Below, piece by piece: positions 61,002 to 64,000 of a stretch of DNA of 64,000 nt. How positions within the stretch are numbered: the stretch's first letter is position 1; each line of letters starts with the position of its first letter. The DNA lies in assembly GCA_937944975.1 (NCBI GenBank), contig CALEBF010000002.1, forward strand, positions 175,521 through 239,520. Direction: 5' to 3'. The position numbers and the translations under genes were made by a program. The notes beneath the pieces are model-generated. The model saw nothing but the letters and a program-made list of their open reading frames with translations, was not told where the DNA came from and did no database searches. Source of the stretch: an uncultured Mycoplasmatota bacterium (GTDB lineage Bacteria > Bacillota_I > Bacilli_A > RF39 > UBA660).

Positions 61002-62852
61002 ATGACGATTGGATTGATTGTACCGGCAACTTGTTTATTTTTTAGTATATTATTGAATATAGTTTATTTTTCGAAAAATCGTTTGAATAATTTAGAAAAT
61101 AAGCTATATAAATTTTTGGTAGTATCAAATTTAGTTGCCCTTGTTTTTGAATTTTTCAATACATTTGTATCGAACTATTCTTCTACTGTATTGAGCTTTT
61201 TTGTCCTAAAGACGTATTTATTGTTGTTGTTAATGTGGGTGACTGTTTTATCAATTTATATGATATGTATTACTAAAAAGAGTCATAAATTGTTTGCACC
61301 ATTTTGGATTATCTCCGTCGTTGCAACAACTGTTATTACGATTATTTTGCCATTTGAATTTGCAGTAGGAAAATATGGACCGACGATTACTGGACCAGCA
61401 GTAGATTTTATTTATATTGTTAGTACAATATATTGTTTAATTTGTATTGGTACATTTGTGATCCAATTATATAAACCGAATAACCGTAAAGTAATTCCAT
61501 TTTTTGTTTATATTGTATTAGGATTATGCGTTTCTTTTATTCAGAAGCAAACACCGGGAATTTTACTTATTACACCAGTTGAAACATTTATTACATTTAT
61601 GATGTATTTTACGATTGAAAATCCGGATCTACATATGATTCAAGAATTAAATTTAGCGAAAGATCACGCAGAGAAAGCGAATAAGGCGAAAACAGATTTC
61701 TTATCTAATATGTCGCATGAGATTCGAACTCCGTTAAATGCGATCGATGGATTTAGTCAAGTAATGTTAGAAGAAACTGATATTCAAACGATGAAAGAAG
61801 AAGCATATGATATTCGTATGGCTTGTCAAAATCTAATCGAGTTAGTAAATGGTATTTTGGATATTTCTAAGATTGAGTCGAATCGAGTAGAGATTGTGAA
61901 TGCTGATTATGATTCTCATCAAATGCTAAAAGAGGTTACCACTCTGGTATCAACTAGATTGGGAAATAAAAACATTGAATTTCGTACTAATTTTGATGAA
62001 AGTATACCTCAAATTTTATATGGGGATGTTTCTAAGATTAAACAAATTCTATTAAATTTACTTACCAATGCTGTAAAATATACAAAAGAAGGATATATTG
62101 AATTTAAGGTAGATGCTGTAGTTGACAAAAGTCGTTGCCGTTTTATCTTTTCTGTAGAGGATAGTGGTGTTGGAATTAAGACGAGTGATATGGATAAACT
62201 ATTTAATAAGTTTGAACGGCTTGAGATGGAACGTCAAAGTACGATTGAAGGAACTGGGCTAGGACTTGCGATTACAAAAAGTTTAGTCGAGTTGATGGGC
62301 GGTAAAATTCTCGTTCAGAGTAAGTATGGAGAAGGTTCTAAATTTACTGTTTCCATCGATCAAGAGATTAAACAGATGGCAGTTTCTACTGAAACTTCAT
62401 TGAACGATATTCAAAAATCATACAAACCAAATGGTAACGATGAAAAATTAGTTAATTCACAGATTACGTTTACAGATTTTTCGGATCGAAAAATTCTCGT
62501 TGTAGATGATAATAATATTAACTTAAAGGTAATTGATAAATTGTTGAAAGGGTATCAACCTCAAGTGGTACTTTTGAAAAGTGGACAAGATTGTATCGAT
62601 CATATTATGAAAGGGGAAGCTTACGATCTGATTTTTATGGATGACATGATGCCGAGAATGAGTGGTGTTCAAACTTTTCATGAGCTTGAAAAAATCGCTG
62701 GTTTCCATACTCCAGTCGTTGCACTCACTGCAAATGCGATCGAAGGAATGAAAGAAAAATATTTAAACGAAGGTTTTCAAGACTACCTATCGAAACCAAT
62801 TGATCGAAAAGAACTCGACCGGATTTTGAAACAATATTTAAAAAAGAAGTAA
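61002..62852 (+). CDS. Hybrid sensor histidine kinase with seven-segment sensor
   Basis: Has 616 residues: about seven membrane segments in residues 1-205, then HisKA with SNMSHEIRTPLNA (His239), HATPase with LLNLLTNAVKYTKEG and GTGLGLAITKSL, and a C-terminal receiver (about 495-615) with VVDDNN, FMDDMMP and LSKPI. No separate sensor domain. The receiver needs an Hpt partner; the Hpt-receiver protein at 58055 is nearby. Ribosome site GAGGTGTGTAT. Confidence 0.95.
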   Translation: MTIGLIVPATCLFFSILLNIVYFSKNRLNNLENKLYKFLVVSNLVALVFEFFNTFVSNYSSTVLSFFVLKTYLLLLLMWVTVLSIYMICITKKSHKLFAPFWIISVVATTVITIILPFEFAVGKYGPTITGPAVDFIYIVSTIYCLICIGTFVIQLYKPNNRKVIPFFVYIVLGLCVSFIQKQTPGILLITPVETFITFMMYFTIENPDLHMIQELNLAKDHAEKANKAKTDFLSNMSHEIRTPLNAIDGFSQVMLEETDIQTMKEEAYDIRMACQNLIELVNGILDISKIESNRVEIVNADYDSHQMLKEVTTLVSTRLGNKNIEFRTNFDESIPQILYGDVSKIKQILLNLLTNAVKYTKEGYIEFKVDAVVDKSRCRFIFSVEDSGVGIKTSDMDKLFNKFERLEMERQSTIEGTGLGLAITKSLVELMGGKILVQSKYGEGSKFTVSIDQEIKQMAVSTETSLNDIQKSYKPNGNDEKLVNSQITFTDFSDRKILVVDDNNINLKVIDKLLKGYQPQVVLLKSGQDCIDHIMKGEAYDLIFMDDMMPRMSGVQTFHELEKIAGFHTPVVALTANAIEGMKEKYLNEGFQDYLSKPIDRKELDRILKQYLKKK

Positions 62853-62876
62853 CGCACTTATCTGTCGTTACTTTTT
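62848..62876. terminator. Bidirectional terminator
   Basis: AAGTAACG, CACTTATCTGT, CGTTACTT then T3; serves both sides. Confidence 0.85.
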
Positions 62877-63226
62877 CGAAACTCTCTTCTTATCCATGTC
62901 ATGAGAATGAGAACAATTTTTTCCTGCTCTTGTTTGGTGAGTGCTTTATTTTTAGGAATATGATGCCATTTCATAAGACAATTGCGACAACAGGTCGCAG
63001 TTGCGTGCTGCGCGATAAAAACAGGATGTCCTCTCATCGGTGTTTGCTTTCCATCGTTTGGTATGATTTGGGGCGCTAATCGAGTTCGTATAAAGTCACG
63101 CGCATGCGATTCGATTTTATCCCATCCTTGTTTTTGAATATAATCGATTTCTTTTTGAGATAGGTGAAATCGACTACGAAATTTAGATTGACTAAGTCTA
63201 CAAAATAAGTTTTCCGTTGCATTCAT
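62858..63226 (-). CDS. DUF4186 family protein
   Basis: A 122-residue cytoplasmic protein matching the DUF4186 pattern: FCRLSQSKFRSRFHLSQKE, HARDFIRTRLAP, NDGKQTPMRGHPVFIAQHATA and TCCRNCLMKWH. The Cys and His residues (CCRNC, H) suggest a metal site. Function unknown. Site AGGTGATCAT before ATG 63226. Confidence 0.9.
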   Translation of the reverse strand: MNATENLFCRLSQSKFRSRFHLSQKEIDYIQKQGWDKIESHARDFIRTRLAPQIIPNDGKQTPMRGHPVFIAQHATATCCRNCLMKWHHIPKNKALTKQEQEKIVLILMTWIRREFRKSNDR

Positions 63227-63301
63227 ATGATCACCTGATACGATTGTATCACAATATTATTCTTTTTGTGATATAATAGGTGCTACAAACAAGGGGGATT
63301 C

Positions 63302-63904
63302 ATGATGAAATTAAAAATATTTGAAAGATGGACTAAGATGCGTGCAGATATACAGCGGGAGAAAAATATGGAAGAATATTTTCAGCCGGTTATTTTACCT
63401 GAAAGAGGTTTCGTACTGTTGAAAAGTGAGTATGTACCGCAGAAGATTCAAACGGAGCAACATGAGGATGGTTTAGAACAAATTATTTCTAAGAAATTTG
63501 GTAGAGAAGTGATCGAGCAAATTCCTGCTGAAAAGCGGACGCTATATACTTACGAACAATTTTTATTAGAACATGGTGCGGTTGTTTTTATCAATCGGAC
63601 CTATGTAGGATTAGGAGAATATCAAACTACACCAAAAAAAATATTTTCGTCGATTGGAACTTTAAATATTCCAAACGGGGTCTCTGCTTTAGACGGAAAT
63701 CAGTCAAGTGGCTTATTGAAATATATGAATGATTTTAAAAGAATGGGAATGCTTGCGATTTATCAAGTGATGATCGATTCAAATACGAAAGAAAAAACAT
63801 ATCAAGATATGTTGTTGTTCGAGTTAAATCGTCAGCTCTCGGATCATGTGTATCGTTCGATGAAACAAGAGATGGCAGAACCAACACGACAATTAAAAAT
63901 TTGA
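63302..63904 (+). CDS. Hypothetical protein
   Basis: A 200-residue cytoplasmic protein with no membrane segment and no recognised family. Motifs include PVILPERGFVLLKSEYVP and an aromatic-rich middle. ATG 63302 or ATG 63305 after AAGGGGGATT; the second is spaced better. The 96 bases between its end and the window edge show no further gene or clear terminator. Confidence 0.6.
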   Translation: MMKLKIFERWTKMRADIQREKNMEEYFQPVILPERGFVLLKSEYVPQKIQTEQHEDGLEQIISKKFGREVIEQIPAEKRTLYTYEQFLLEHGAVVFINRTYVGLGEYQTTPKKIFSSIGTLNIPNGVSALDGNQSSGLLKYMNDFKRMGMLAIYQVMIDSNTKEKTYQDMLLFELNRQLSDHVYRSMKQEMAEPTRQLKI

Positions 63905-64000
63905 TTTATATTCGAAAAGAAAAAAGTAGTAATTAGAACTGATTTTGAAGTTGTCAATAGAAAGTAGACAATAAAAAAGTATTATTTAAACCCTAATTGA

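Overview
The window looks like a chromosomal segment of a low-GC, anaerobic, endospore-forming Bacillota, most likely an uncultured Bacilli lineage. Four things support this. The primosome loaders DnaB/DnaI are of the Bacilli type. The order spoIIB-like, radC, mreC, mreD, spoIVFA, spoIVFB, rplU, prp, rpmA, obg matches the Bacillus subtilis cluster, although mreB and minCD are missing. Rubrerythrin and superoxide reductase indicate anaerobic oxygen defence. Ribosome sites are strong, often AGGTGATNN. TGA is used as a stop, so the standard bacterial code applies. No insertion sequence, phage gene, CRISPR array or origin was seen.

Layout. 1-6.4 kb: the end of proS, then the spoIIB-like to rpmA cluster with an L21 leader and an L27 that carries a Prp cleavage site. 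6.5-9.9 kb: an operon with one secreted protein, three membrane proteins and an ABC ATPase of unknown purpose. 10-19.1 kb: obg, a ZIP metal transporter, a sirtuin, a two-component system, an M14 peptidase and an Rnf fragment (RnfC plus RnfD with an extra C-terminal domain). 19.1-28 kb: rpmB (too short for ordinary ORF lists), a degenerate ZnuA-like lipoprotein, yidD, an MFS protein, rnc, yebC, a small Xre regulator, dnaB, dnaI and a divergent RNB-domain protein.

27.7-29.7 kb is the most striking stretch. A strong promoter drives a roughly 600-nt apparently non-coding RNA that ends in an intrinsic terminator. It is followed at once by a small polytopic membrane protein resembling OapA and then by an MgtC-family protein. 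Size, layout and neighbour fit OLE RNA with its membrane partner, in a Mg2+-related context. 29.8-36 kb holds rsmE, a membrane-anchored protein with an ISPVYG motif, mtaB, a GT2 glycosyltransferase, and perR-rubrerythrin-desulfoferrodoxin under a perfect 9-1-9 palindrome.

36-46 kb contains the first collagen-like protein, an SDR, a glmS ribozyme with glmS, a sortase with its substrate, a phosphodiesterase and a NatAB-like ABC exporter. 46-58 kb contains tRNA-Leu, hsp20 under a CIRCE-like operator with an unusually long spacer, a probable prenol kinase/prenyl-phosphate kinase pair (VTE5/VTE6-like), two PF06541-type membrane proteins, a CcdA-thioredoxin fusion, tRNA-Thr, a BclA-like collagen protein, a processive GT2 enzyme, tRNA-Arg and a small membrane protein behind a MerR-type promoter. 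58-64 kb contains an Hpt-receiver protein, an acyl-CoA synthetase-like enzyme and a hybrid histidine kinase, which together look like a local phosphorelay, followed by DUF4186 and an unknown gene.

All assignments come from reading motifs and synteny by eye. No database search was run.
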